64,000 nucleotides of DNA from NCBI GenBank assembly GCA_024231955.1, contig JAAEPZ010000538.1:186001-250000 (forward strand), written 5' to 3'. Source of the DNA: a bacterium. GTDB lineage: Bacteria; Krumholzibacteriota; Krumholzibacteriia; JACNKJ01. The notes under the pieces are model-generated. The model saw nothing but the letters and a program-made list of their open reading frames with translations. It was not told the DNA's origin and did not search any database. The position numbers were made by a program, and so were the translations under genes. Of the stretch, positions 8,304 to 17,304 are shown in pieces; the stretch's first letter is position 1; each line of letters opens with the position of its first letter.

Positions 8304-10232
8304 TCACCGCAGTTCGGGGATGTCTCTGTACAGCTCCAGGGCGGCGGGATTCGCAAGCGCTCCGGTGTTCTTGACCGGTCGCCCGTTGATCAGATTGCGC
8401 ACCGCGATCTCGGAGATCTTGCCGCTGCGGGTACGGGGGATGTCGTCAACCTGCAGTATCATTTGCGGAGTATGTCTAGGGGTCGTGTTGGAGCGAATCC
8501 GATAACGGATCTCCTTGATCAGATCGTCATCGAGTTCGCGACCGGGATTGAGTATGACGAACAGAATGATGCGCTGATCGCCGGCCCAATCCTGGCCGAC
8601 GACAATCGATTCTACCACTTCGGGGATTTGTGCGACCTGTCCGTAGATCTCGGCGGTGCCGATCCGTACTCCACCGGGATTCAGTGTCGCATCGCTGCGG
8701 CCGGAGATGACGAAACCGCCGTTCTCCGTTCGCTCCACCAGATCGCCGTGTCGCCAGACACCGGGAAAATGCTCGAAGTAGGCCGAACGATATCTCGAGC
8801 CGTCGTCGTCTCCCCAGAACCTGACCGGCATCGATGGGGCGGGGGCGGTGCAGACCAACTCGCCCGGCTTGCCCGTTAGCGGTCGCCCGTCATCATCGAA
8901 TATCTCCACCTTCATGCCCAGACCGGCGCATTGAATCTCACCCGTCCAGACGGGCAGGATCGGACAACCGAGAACGAAGCAGGAGACGATGTCGGTGCCG
9001 CCCGAGATGGAGGCCAGTTGCACATCCCGTTTGATGCTGTTGTAGACATATTCGAAACTCTCCGGCAGCAGGGGGGATCCGGTGGAGCAGATGCAGCGCA
9101 GCGCCGAAAGGTCATGAGTTCGCCCGGGCTCGATGCCCGCGTTGCGGCAGGCGTCGATATATTTGGCGCCGGTGCCGAACACGGTGATTCCGTCCGCAGC
9201 GGCCATGTCCCACAGAACCTCCGGTCCGGGATGAAACGGATTCCCGTCGTAGAGGATCAGGGTGGCGCGACTGGCCAGAGCGGAAACCAGCCAGTTCCAC
9301 ATCATCCAACCGGTCGTGCTGAAGTAGAAGAAACGATCGCTCGGACCTATATCCGTGTGCAGCTGATGCTCCTTGAGGTGTTGCAGCAGGGTGCCGCCCG
9401 CACCGTGGGTGATGCACTTGGGTTTGCCGGTTGTGCCCGACGAGAAGAGTATGTAGAGGGGATGTTCGAAAGAGAACCGTTCGAAGGGTGAATCGTCGGC
9501 TGGTGCGGAGTTCAGGAAATCCCGATAGTTCACCGAGTTCGGGGCAACATCGAGCCAGGGCGTCTCCTCGACGTAGGGGATGATGATGGTCTTTTCCACG
9601 GTGGGCAGTCCGGCGCTGACGTCACGCAGTTTTGCATCCGACGGATAGCTTCTCCCCTTGTACAGATAAGCATCGGCGACAAGCAGAAACCGGGGCTCGA
9701 TCTGACCGAAGCGATCGATGACGCCGCTGCTGCCGAAATCCTGCGAAGCCGACGCCCAGACACCGCCAAGACTGGCTACCGCCAGCATGCAGATGACCCC
9801 CTCCGGAATATTGGGGATGAAGGCGGCTACGCGATCACCCGGTTTGAGTCCGGCCGCGCGAAACGCGCCTCGCAGTTGGATCACCTCCGCATGCAACTGT
9901 CTGAAGCTGAGCTCGCGCCGAAAGCCGTCCTCCCTGTGCAGGATGATCGCGGGCGTATCGTCGCGTCTGCGCAGGAGGTTCTCGGCAAAGTTGAGTCGCG
10001 CATCGGGAAACCAATCCACGCCGGGCATGCCGTGAGGGTCGGCCAATACCAGCTCACCGCGATCCCCAATGACCTCGGTGAAGTCCCAGACCGCCCGCCA
10101 AAAACCGGCCAGGTCGTCGATCGACCAGTCGTAGAGAGTCTGATAGTCCGCCTTGCCGCAACGCTTCATGAATTCGGTGATCCGCGTTCCGGCGATACGC
10201 TCCGGTCCTGGTTGCCATAGAGGGGTTTGCAT
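8304..10232 (-). CDS. acsA: Acetoacetate-CoA ligase (acetoacetyl-CoA synthetase)
   Basis: 642 residues, the usual size. It activates acetoacetate with ATP and CoA in the cytoplasm, feeding ketone bodies or polyhydroxyalkanoate monomers back to acetyl-CoA metabolism. The N-terminus (LWQPGPERIAGTRITEFM, then WFPDARLNFAENLLRR) is diagnostic of the acetoacetyl-specific branch of the ANL family. The core motif ILFSSGTTGKPKCITHGAGG, the motif YFSTTGWMMWNWL, the hinge GRSDATLNPGGVRIGTAEIY and the C-terminal catalytic lysine in RTRSGKISEIAV are intact. It is monocistronic and convergent with the hybrid kinase. No thiolase or CoA-transferase gene lies nearby. Confidence 0.95.
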   Translation of the reverse strand: MQTPLWQPGPERIAGTRITEFMKRCGKADYQTLYDWSIDDLAGFWRAVWDFTEVIGDRGELVLADPHGMPGVDWFPDARLNFAENLLRRRDDTPAIILHREDGFRRELSFRQLHAEVIQLRGAFRAAGLKPGDRVAAFIPNIPEGVICMLAVASLGGVWASASQDFGSSGVIDRFGQIEPRFLLVADAYLYKGRSYPSDAKLRDVSAGLPTVEKTIIIPYVEETPWLDVAPNSVNYRDFLNSAPADDSPFERFSFEHPLYILFSSGTTGKPKCITHGAGGTLLQHLKEHQLHTDIGPSDRFFYFSTTGWMMWNWLVSALASRATLILYDGNPFHPGPEVLWDMAAADGITVFGTGAKYIDACRNAGIEPGRTHDLSALRCICSTGSPLLPESFEYVYNSIKRDVQLASISGGTDIVSCFVLGCPILPVWTGEIQCAGLGMKVEIFDDDGRPLTGKPGELVCTAPAPSMPVRFWGDDDGSRYRSAYFEHFPGVWRHGDLVERTENGGFVISGRSDATLNPGGVRIGTAEIYGQVAQIPEVVESIVVGQDWAGDQRIILFVILNPGRELDDDLIKEIRYRIRSNTTPRHTPQMILQVDDIPRTRSGKISEIAVRNLINGRPVKNTGALANPAALELYRDIPELR

Positions 10233-10498
10233 CGCGCTGTCCTTTCAACAGATCGGCTCAATCGGTTGCGTGGTCGGGAGTGCCGCATTGATCCTCATGT
10301 TCTGCGATCATAACATAAACGACTTGCTGACGGGTACCGCCGATCCTCTGTTCATGATAGCATTGCGGGTCGGTATTCAGAAGATTGAGGAATCCTCCGG
10401 AGAATGATCTGCTGAGGAAAAAAACCCTATACGCACCAGTGATAAGGCCGATATCAATGCAGGGGTAAGGTTTAAGGATATCCAAGAGAGGTGATTGT

Positions 10499-12487
10499 GT
10501 GAGCAGCAAACCTACTTACGATGAGTTGCTCCGACTGAATCGCGAACTGGTGAACACTGTCGACAAGCGCGAACGGGTCGAAAACGCTCTGCATGAAAGT
10601 CAACGTCAACTGACCACGCTCATGAGCAACTTGCCCGGTATGGCCTACAGATGCAGGTACGACCCCGACTGGACGATGGAGTTCGTCAGCGACGGCTGTC
10701 TCAGCCTGACCGGTTACATGGTGGAGGAGTTGCTGGAGAATGCCAGTATCCCCTACGGTGATTTGATTCACCCGGATGATCGGCAAATGGTTTGGGATGT
10801 CGTCCAGGTTACACTGGATGAGAAGCGTGTATTCCAGATCACCTACCGCATTACCACCAAGCGGGGGGAGACGAGATGGGTGTGGGAGCAGGGACAGTGC
10901 ATCACCGACGAGCAGGGTGAGATTGCCGCTCTTGAGGGATTCATCACCGATATCACGGACCAGAAACTAGCGGAGAAGCGGATTACCCAATCCGGCAAGT
11001 TCCTGGACAGCATCATCAATGGCATATCCGATCCGATCTTCGTCAAGGATGATATGCATCGTTGGATCGCTTTCAACGATGCCTTCTGCAAAATGCTCGG
11101 CTACTCTCGGGACGAACTGCTGGGCAAATCCGACGATGACTTTTTCCCGCAGGGGCAGGTGGATGAGTTCTGGGCTCACGACGACAAGGTCTTTGCCTCG
11201 GACGAGCCGGACATCAACGAGGAGGAGATATCGCTGGCGGGCAGCACGCGCATCATCGTCACCCTGAAATCCGCATTCACCAATCCGATCACCGGCAAGA
11301 GAAATCTGGTGGGGACCATCCGGGATATCACCGAGCAGAAGAGGGGTGAGCAGGAGCTGCTCAAAATGCAGAAGCTGAAAAGCGTCGGCATCCTGGCCGG
11401 CGGCATCGCCCACGATTTCAACAACGTCCTCATGGGGCTGTTTGGTTATGTCTCCCTGGCCAAAGAGAGGCTTCCCGAAGGGGATCCGGTAATCAATGAT
11501 CTGGAGATCGCCGAGCAATACATGGGCAGGGCAACGCGACTTACGAAACAGTTGCTGACGTTCGCCAAGGGGGGGGAGCCGGTCAAAAGGAATGTCAGCC
11601 TGAGTGAACTGGTGGACAGTGTTGTGCGCTTTGATCTGTCGGGCAGCAGCGTCGGATTCATATTCAAACAGGATCCCGATCTGTGGGCGGTCGAAGTCGA
11701 TCAGGGGCAGATGCAGCAGGTGTTCTCCAATCTGGCCATCAACGCCAAACAGGCTATGCCCGACGGCGGACATCTGGAGATCACGATGGAGAATGTGGAG
11801 CTTGCTCGGGATGTCGGGCAGAATCTCAGCCCGGGCAGGTATGTGAAGGTGATCTGCAAGGATGACGGAATCGGCATAGACGCCAGACATATCGATCGGA
11901 TATTCGATCCCTATTTCAGCACCAAGCAATCCGGCAGCGGCCTGGGTCTCGCCATGACCTATTCGATCATCAGTAAACACGGGGGGCACATTACTGCGGA
12001 TTCCACCGCGGGAGAGGGGGCAGTGTTCACACTGTATCTGCCCGCGTCGGATTTGCCTCGGATGCCGAAAGTGAATAAGGCGAGGACAGTGTCTGCGGTC
12101 GGGAAGGCGGGAGCCAGGGTGTTGATGATGGATGACGAGGAGGGTATCTGCCTGCTCGCGAAAGAGATAATGACCTCAGCCGGTTACTCGGTTGAAACCG
12201 CACTCGATGGCGATCAGGCTATTGCGATATACAGGGAATTTATGGAGGCGGGCGAGCCGTTCGATGTCGTCATCATGGATCTCACCATTCCTGGAGGTAT
12301 GGGCGGCAAGGAGGCGGTCCGGGAGATACTGGCTATTGATGCCGATGCCCGGGTTATCGTCTCCAGCGGCTACGCAGATGATGCCGTCATGTCAAGGTTT
12401 GCGGATTACGGCTTCAAGGACGTTGCCGTGAAGCCGTATTCTCCCACCAAACTATTGCAGATTCTGAATCGGGTCCTGGGGGATTAA
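10499..12487 (+). CDS. Cytosolic hybrid histidine kinase (PAS-PAS-HisKA-HATPase-REC)
   Basis: 662 residues from a GTG preceded by AGAGAGGTGATT. There is no signal or membrane helix. A short coiled region leads to PAS 1 (about 40-155, PGMAYRCRYD to GFITDITDQ), PAS 2 (about 165-280, SIINGISDPIFVKD to GTIRDITEQ), HisKA with the histidine in AGGIAHDFNNVLMGLFGY, HATPase with NLAINAKQAMPDGG, KDDGIGID and GSGLGLAMTYSI, and a receiver with VLMMDDEEGI, the Asp in VVIMDLTIPGGMGG and the Lys in VAVKPYSP. It is a soluble sensor of an internal signal. It stands alone with no adjacent response regulator, so its target is unknown. Confidence 0.93.
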   Translation: MSSKPTYDELLRLNRELVNTVDKRERVENALHESQRQLTTLMSNLPGMAYRCRYDPDWTMEFVSDGCLSLTGYMVEELLENASIPYGDLIHPDDRQMVWDVVQVTLDEKRVFQITYRITTKRGETRWVWEQGQCITDEQGEIAALEGFITDITDQKLAEKRITQSGKFLDSIINGISDPIFVKDDMHRWIAFNDAFCKMLGYSRDELLGKSDDDFFPQGQVDEFWAHDDKVFASDEPDINEEEISLAGSTRIIVTLKSAFTNPITGKRNLVGTIRDITEQKRGEQELLKMQKLKSVGILAGGIAHDFNNVLMGLFGYVSLAKERLPEGDPVINDLEIAEQYMGRATRLTKQLLTFAKGGEPVKRNVSLSELVDSVVRFDLSGSSVGFIFKQDPDLWAVEVDQGQMQQVFSNLAINAKQAMPDGGHLEITMENVELARDVGQNLSPGRYVKVICKDDGIGIDARHIDRIFDPYFSTKQSGSGLGLAMTYSIISKHGGHITADSTAGEGAVFTLYLPASDLPRMPKVNKARTVSAVGKAGARVLMMDDEEGICLLAKEIMTSAGYSVETALDGDQAIAIYREFMEAGEPFDVVIMDLTIPGGMGGKEAVREILAIDADARVIVSSGYADDAVMSRFADYGFKDVAVKPYSPTKLLQILNRVLGD

Positions 12488-12649
12488 TGATTCCCACTCG
12501 CTATTCTCCTGAAACAGTCTAAGATAGATTAGAGACTATTAAACCGTATTGAGCAATCCCCATGTATGATATTGCGCTGTCGGTTGCTCATACCCGATCA
12601 GATCAAGAATATCCAGCCGTCGATCATGTTGTTTACTCTAGGAGGCGCC

Positions 12650-14935
12650 ATGCCGATCCCTGCAGTTAATCAAGTACGTCGAGGACCGGGAATACTGACA
12701 CTGATATCCCTGTTCATCCTGAGCCTGGCTGTTCCCGCAATTACTGCGGCCGAGACCGTCGAGAACCTGGAATTGATGACCTGCCTCCCCGGCTACGGCA
12801 ATGAGATCGCCGTCGAGGGGGATGTGATCTGCGCCGCCACCTATACCGGTCTGCTCATTCTGGACGGAAGCGATCCGAACCATCCCCGTAAATTGAGTTT
12901 TCTGCCGATGGAGGGCTTCGGGGTCGCCGTCGCAGTAAGAGATGGCTACGCCTATTTCTCCTCCTCCAATTTCTTTCCCCTCACGGGACCGGGTGGACTG
13001 ACGGTAATCGACATCAGTCATCCGGATAAACCGCTCATTGTCGGGGTTTGCGAAATTCCGAGCAGGCCCGACAAGATCGTCCTCCATGGCGACTACGCCT
13101 ACGTCGCTGAATCTTATGAGGGTATTCACGTCATCGATATCAGCGACCCCCATAACCCGGAAGCGGTGCATTTCATCGACATATACAACCCGGGCCGGAG
13201 GGTCTCCATGGAGGTGGCCGATGACCTCCTGTATGTTACGCTCAGTCAGGGGGCTCTCCTGCTGATTTACGACATGGGTAATCCGCTGTCGCCTGTCGAA
13301 ATTGGCTCCCTGGGTTCGATGGGGGGGATCCTCGGTCTGAAGGTCAGGGGGGGGTACGCCTATATCGCCGGTGGCAGCTCCGGATTGTGGGTTGTCGATG
13401 TCAGTGACCCCACCGCTCCGGCGCCCCACGGTCGGTGCACAATGGACTACGACCTCGCTTACGGCGCATTTCCTTTCGATGTCGCCCTTGTCGGCGATTA
13501 CGCCTTTCTGAGTATAGCCAATGACGGCATCGGCGTTGTCGATATCTCCGATCCCGCCGACCCCCTGGAGGTGGGTTATCACGAAATACCCGGGTCGGCG
13601 CGGACCCTCGAGATTGCCGATGACATCGCCTATGTCGCCGCCGGTTATGGTGGAGTCTGCCTGGTCGATGTCGACGACCCCGCCAACCTGAACGATTTCT
13701 CGCACTATCGGACGGTAGGTGATGTGAATGATATGGCTCTGGCCGACGACCGTCTGTATGTCAACGGCGGATATGTCGACCCGGGCGAGAAGAGCGGTGA
13801 CGGCTCGAGATCGTATTACAGCTGGGCGGGTCTCTACATCTTCGATTTCATGAACCCGACCAATCCCGTCTTCGATGGTTTCCGTACGACCTATTACCCG
13901 GTTCCGAGCGGGGTGGCCGTGAATGACGAGATTGCCTATGTCACCACATTCGCCAATGAGGTCTTCGCCATCGACGCTCACGACCCCTCCGACCCCTTCG
14001 AACTTGATCTCCTGGACAGCAGTCTGGCCGAGACGCGCGATATTGCGATTCAGGGTGATCTGGCCTATATCGGCGGCTCGCACTATGGCCTGATCATCGT
14101 CGATATCTCCAACCCGGCGAAACTGGTCGAGATCGGCACCTACGATGAGGTCATCAGCTTTCTCAACATTGACGTGCAGGGGGACTATGTCTACGCATCG
14201 AGTTATTCCGAAAGCCTGACCATCATCGATGTCAGCGATCCCGAGAATCCTCGGAAGGTGAGCACCCTTGAGATCGACAATCGCTGCAGGGATATCGAGG
14301 TTGCCGGCGATCTCCTCTATCTGGCGAATACGGTGTTGGGGTTGTGCGTGATCGATGTCGGCGATCCTGCGGCACCCGAGTGGGTCGGCAACCTCGCCGT
14401 GGCTGAAGGGTACCCTGAGCACCTGGCGGTCGAGGGGGGATACGCCTATCTCGCAGGCACCTATGGCTGCGGTTTGCGGGTCATCGACGTCTCGGATCCC
14501 GCCAACCCGAGTGAGGTGGCATTCAGTGACCTGCCGGGCGATTGCACCTCAATCCTGGTTGATGAGCGGCGGGTCTGCATCGGAGCGATGTATGAAGGTA
14601 TCTGGATCTTCGAACACACCACCCTGACGGGTATCGATCCGCTGCCCGGGATGCCCGATTACCATGTGCTGGGTCGGAATTTCCCCAACCCCTTCAACCC
14701 GACCACAACCATCGAATTCAATCTCCCCCGGGAGTCGAAAATCTGTCTGGAGATCTTCGATGTCCGCGGTCGTCTCGTGCGGACACTGGTGAACGGTGTC
14801 GTTGCTGGCGGGGACCGTAGCGTCGATTGGGACGGACGGGACAATTCGAAGAGGGAACTGAGCTCAGGACTCTATCTCTATCGTCTGGAGACGGATAGCT
14901 TCACCGAGACGAGATCCATGGTCTTGATGAAGTAG
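12650..14935 (+). CDS. Secreted LVIVD-repeat beta-propeller protein with FlgD-like C-terminus
   Basis: 761 residues. The ATG at 12650 is chosen because AGGAGG precedes it by five bases and a signal peptide (ILTLISLFILSLAVPAITAAE) follows. The body is about twelve LVIVD repeats, each with a strand such as IHVIDISDPHNPEAV, LWVVDVSDPTAPAP or LTIIDVSDPENPRKV. These predict one or two beta propellers, a surface-protein fold often linked to adhesion. The last 85 residues are the FlgD-like domain (NFPNPFNPTTTIEFNLP, FDVRGRLVRTLV, WDGRD, SSGLYLYRLE, MVLMK). The protein is exported; its ligand is unknown. Confidence 0.9.
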   Translation: MPIPAVNQVRRGPGILTLISLFILSLAVPAITAAETVENLELMTCLPGYGNEIAVEGDVICAATYTGLLILDGSDPNHPRKLSFLPMEGFGVAVAVRDGYAYFSSSNFFPLTGPGGLTVIDISHPDKPLIVGVCEIPSRPDKIVLHGDYAYVAESYEGIHVIDISDPHNPEAVHFIDIYNPGRRVSMEVADDLLYVTLSQGALLLIYDMGNPLSPVEIGSLGSMGGILGLKVRGGYAYIAGGSSGLWVVDVSDPTAPAPHGRCTMDYDLAYGAFPFDVALVGDYAFLSIANDGIGVVDISDPADPLEVGYHEIPGSARTLEIADDIAYVAAGYGGVCLVDVDDPANLNDFSHYRTVGDVNDMALADDRLYVNGGYVDPGEKSGDGSRSYYSWAGLYIFDFMNPTNPVFDGFRTTYYPVPSGVAVNDEIAYVTTFANEVFAIDAHDPSDPFELDLLDSSLAETRDIAIQGDLAYIGGSHYGLIIVDISNPAKLVEIGTYDEVISFLNIDVQGDYVYASSYSESLTIIDVSDPENPRKVSTLEIDNRCRDIEVAGDLLYLANTVLGLCVIDVGDPAAPEWVGNLAVAEGYPEHLAVEGGYAYLAGTYGCGLRVIDVSDPANPSEVAFSDLPGDCTSILVDERRVCIGAMYEGIWIFEHTTLTGIDPLPGMPDYHVLGRNFPNPFNPTTTIEFNLPRESKICLEIFDVRGRLVRTLVNGVVAGGDRSVDWDGRDNSKRELSSGLYLYRLETDSFTETRSMVLMK

Positions 14936-14982
14936 CTCATCCCGATATCCCGGCGACGCGATACCCGATCCCTCCAGGCAGG

Positions 14983-15414
14983 TCAGGTATTGTGTCTCCG
15001 GGATATCCTCTCTCGCCACACGGAACCGCAATCCCGACAACGGAATCCCTTCGGGGGATAGAACAGGGGTACCCCCGCCAGGAGCCAGGTGAGGAATGTC
15101 CACCGGCGACCTCGACGAGTATCGATCGTATTGCTGCCGCCGCACTCGGGACAGACATTCAGATCCGGGAGTTCCGCGGGGGCTTCGGTCTGGATGTCGG
15201 CCTCACCGGTCAGCACTGCCCGCGCCTCCTCGGCATAGGATTCGGGCACCAGCAGCTTCACGCCACCGACGGCATTGGAGAATAGCCAGTTCATGTTGAC
15301 CAGGTTGGTGTCGGCCACGGTGGCGGGTATCCCGGCCGCCTCCAGAGCACTGCGGGCGATATCGGCCTCCAACGGCTGCGAGTAGGCCTGGACTGCGACG
15401 AACTTGTCACTCAA
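14983..15414 (-). CDS. DUF2007 protein with C-terminal zinc-ribbon-like cysteines
   Basis: 143 residues. Residues 1-75 match the DUF2007 putative signal-transducing fold: FVAVQAYSQPLEADIARSAL, EAAGIPATVADTNLV and GGVKLLVPESYAEEARAVL. This PII-like alpha/beta domain has no settled function. After an acidic linker come CPECGG and CRDCGS, four cysteines spaced as a zinc ribbon, flanking a hydrophobic stretch (WTFLTWLLAGVPLFY) that may be a membrane hairpin. It is the last gene of a tight three-gene operon, four bases after the GNAT gene. Confidence 0.8.
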   Translation of the reverse strand: MSDKFVAVQAYSQPLEADIARSALEAAGIPATVADTNLVNMNWLFSNAVGGVKLLVPESYAEEARAVLTGEADIQTEAPAELPDLNVCPECGGSNTIDTRRGRRWTFLTWLLAGVPLFYPPKGFRCRDCGSVWRERISRRHNT

Positions 15415-15418
15415 AGTG

Positions 15419-15886
15419 TCACCTCTCCCGGTTTGCTATCCGCTTTCGGATCTTGATCTCCTCGAGGCAACCGGGGTTGTCGGTTCGGTTTCTCTGGTAA
15501 ACCGTGAACCCCCGCCTGTAGTAGAACTCCCGAGTTGCGGCATAAGGCGCGTAATCGACACCTTCACCTACAGTGTAGGTGGCGATCTCTTCAAGGTCGT
15601 GTTTCCGGCCGAACTCCTCACTACGGCTCAGCAGCAGGCTGCCGACACCCTGACCGCGATATTCCGGTTTGACACCGAGCCAGCCGATCTGGAGTCGCCC
15701 CTCAAAGACATACAAGGTGATGAAGCCGACGACAATGCCGTCGACAATGGCGACGAAGCCCTCCTGGTGCCGCAAATCCAGGGGGATGGCGCGCGTGCGC
15801 GCGTCCTGATCGAACCATTCGGGCAGGGCGTCGGCGACGGCGATAATTCCAGGGTGATCCTGCAGCGTGTACTGTCGTGTCCGCAT
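15419..15886 (-). CDS. GNAT family N-acetyltransferase
   Basis: 155 residues. The acetyl-CoA binding core is visible: LQIGWLGVKPEYRGQGVGSLLLSRSEEFG contains the Q/RxxGxG/A pyrophosphate loop. FYYRRGFTVYQRN matches the conserved C-terminal strand. The N-terminus (TLQDHPGIIAVADALPEWF) is that of small amino-group acetyltransferases. Its ATG shares one base with the TAA stop of the upstream P-loop gene (TAATG), so translation is probably coupled. The substrate cannot be predicted. Confidence 0.88.
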   Translation of the reverse strand: MRTRQYTLQDHPGIIAVADALPEWFDQDARTRAIPLDLRHQEGFVAIVDGIVVGFITLYVFEGRLQIGWLGVKPEYRGQGVGSLLLSRSEEFGRKHDLEEIATYTVGEGVDYAPYAATREFYYRRGFTVYQRNRTDNPGCLEEIKIRKRIANRER

Positions 15887-16464
15887 TATTGGTTCAGCTT
15901 CCCGAGTGAGGTGATTCGACTGAGGACGATATGCAAACTCTCCTCAACCGGTTGATCGCCCTCGATGCGGAGGGCCGGCCGAGGCAGTTGCGCCAACCAA
16001 TCCTCGTGCATCGACCGGCTGCGTATCTCCGGACCCCCCTTATCGTAGGCGGCGGCCCAATCCAGAAAGGCTCTGTGCGTTTCGTGACGAGGATCGTCGG
16101 GGTCCTCGATCTCGGCGCCATAGCGGGCGATCTCCCGATCGAGCAATCGCTGCATGCGCATTTTCCGGGGCACCGTCAGAAAGACGACGAGATCGAACAG
16201 CGGAATGGCGAAGTCCCCCCATCCGCACAGCGAACCGGAGAGGGTCCAGGCCGCGGTCTTTGCCAACGCCTGGCGGAGCAGCTCCTGCCTGACGGCAACC
16301 TCCCGGATGGTCCTGAAGGGGGGGGTGGTTTTGATCCAGAAGAAATCATCGGTGTCGAGATGACATGCACTCGTGGCGGAGGCGATGGCCCTGGCCAGTG
16401 TCGTTGTTCCGGAACCGGAGGCGCCGAGGATATGGATTCTCTGAATCATTCCATTACCCAACAT
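15886..16464 (-). CDS. P-loop NTPase, small-molecule-kinase-like, with variant Walker A
   Basis: 192 residues. The N-terminus IHILGASGSGTTTLARAIA is a P-loop whose usual lysine is replaced by threonine (GSGTTT). This variant recurs in a family of adenylate/shikimate-kinase-like proteins annotated only as AAA or adenylate kinase. HLDTDDFFW follows the P-loop, as a substrate-binding Asp does in such kinases. An internal LSGSLCGWGD and RKMRMQRLLDRE (lid-like arginines) also fit. It is first in a translationally coupled operon with the GNAT and DUF2007 genes. A second ATG five codons downstream is an equally good start. Confidence 0.75.
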   Translation of the reverse strand: MLGNGMIQRIHILGASGSGTTTLARAIASATSACHLDTDDFFWIKTTPPFRTIREVAVRQELLRQALAKTAAWTLSGSLCGWGDFAIPLFDLVVFLTVPRKMRMQRLLDREIARYGAEIEDPDDPRHETHRAFLDWAAAYDKGGPEIRSRSMHEDWLAQLPRPALRIEGDQPVEESLHIVLSRITSLGKLNQ

Positions 16465-16624
16465 TGATTGCGGTCGGCTCGCGGCACCGGCAACAGGTTC
16501 ATGTCACTACTCCTTAGAACGATGCCGGTGATTCGGGGAATCGGGCAGTCGCGAAAGACCAGCTCCTCCAGGAACACCGCCAGCGGGGATGAGAGCACGG
16601 AAATGCTTCCCGGATGGGCGCTGT

Positions 16625-17041
16625 TCAACTCTGCCGGGGATCCTGACTGCGCGCCAGAGCATCAAGTATGGGCAGGATGTCGGCAGCATCTTTCTCGAGC
16701 CAATCCAGGGCGGCTATACCGTTGCGGAAAACCCGGATATTGGAATCGGTATCATCTGCGCTCAGCATCTCCCACATTCGACTCATTCCGAAGGCGAAAT
16801 CGCTGGAGGCTATGATGGCCACCTTGCGAGTCGAGTAATCCTGCTGAGCCATCTGCTGGATCTCATCGGCCGTATATTGAATCGGCAGCTTCCTGACGTC
16901 GTTGAGGATGTCGAACTCTTCGGAGTAGTCGGGAGCCTGTCTAAGCTCCTGCCGGAAAGCCAGCAGCTCGTCGACCGTCAGCTTCGTGAAGTTGACGAGG
17001 ATTATGAGTTTCTCTTCGGGAAGTATTCTGAATGCTATCAT
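16625..17041 (-). CDS. STAS/SpoIIAA-like small protein
   Basis: 138 residues from the ATG at 17041, which has GGAG six bases upstream; an in-frame start eleven codons earlier is less likely. It is soluble, with no signal. The pattern IAFRILPEEKLIILVNFTKLTVDELLAFRQEL, then FDILNDVRKLPIQYTADEIQQMAQ and KVAIIASSDFAFGMSRMWEML with a final DWLEK helix, fits the STAS/SpoIIAA-like proteins of uncertain function found in many environmental bacteria. No catalytic residues are evident. It is a single gene. I am fairly sure of the fold class and not of a role. Confidence 0.6.
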   Translation of the reverse strand: MIAFRILPEEKLIILVNFTKLTVDELLAFRQELRQAPDYSEEFDILNDVRKLPIQYTADEIQQMAQQDYSTRKVAIIASSDFAFGMSRMWEMLSADDTDSNIRVFRNGIAALDWLEKDAADILPILDALARSQDPRQS

Positions 17042-17198
17042 GGGATCTCCGGGTACCGGACTTAACCGTAACACTGATTGACCTGGTTTGAGACGGTGTC
17101 GGATTCAAAGATGCATGTCAGCCTGACACCTTATCGCCTTGATCGTCAACACTTTAACGCAGAGCATGGGGTGAGGCGGTAGTCATGATGAATGAAAA

Positions 17199-17229
17199 CT
17201 GACATCGCCTGTCGGAAATATGATATTAT
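17199..17229 (+). promoter_or_regulatory. Possible promoter for the beta-helix pseudogene
   Basis: CTGACA at 17199-17204 is a -35-like hexamer. An AT-rich stretch follows with GATATT (17222-17227, 17-base spacing) or TATTAT (17224-17229, 19-base spacing) as the -10. It lies about 75 bases ahead of the start codon of the downstream gene. Confidence 0.3.
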
Positions 17230-17304
17230 ATATATTGATGGGATGGTGGGGAGGCAGGTCTTCCCGAGTGATTTACTGAGTACTACTCATTTGTGAGGTG
17301 TTTC

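Noticed and set aside
12638..14422. 594-codon open frame on the minus strand opposite the LVIVD gene
   Set aside because: It is a shadow of a strongly repetitive real gene: its repeats mirror the VIDISDP repeats in antisense, and it has no family similarity or signal of its own.
14944..15007. Ten-base inverted repeat GATATCCCGG / CCGGGATATC
   Set aside because: The arms are 44 bases apart and the right arm lies inside the DUF2007 gene, so a functional hairpin is doubtful.
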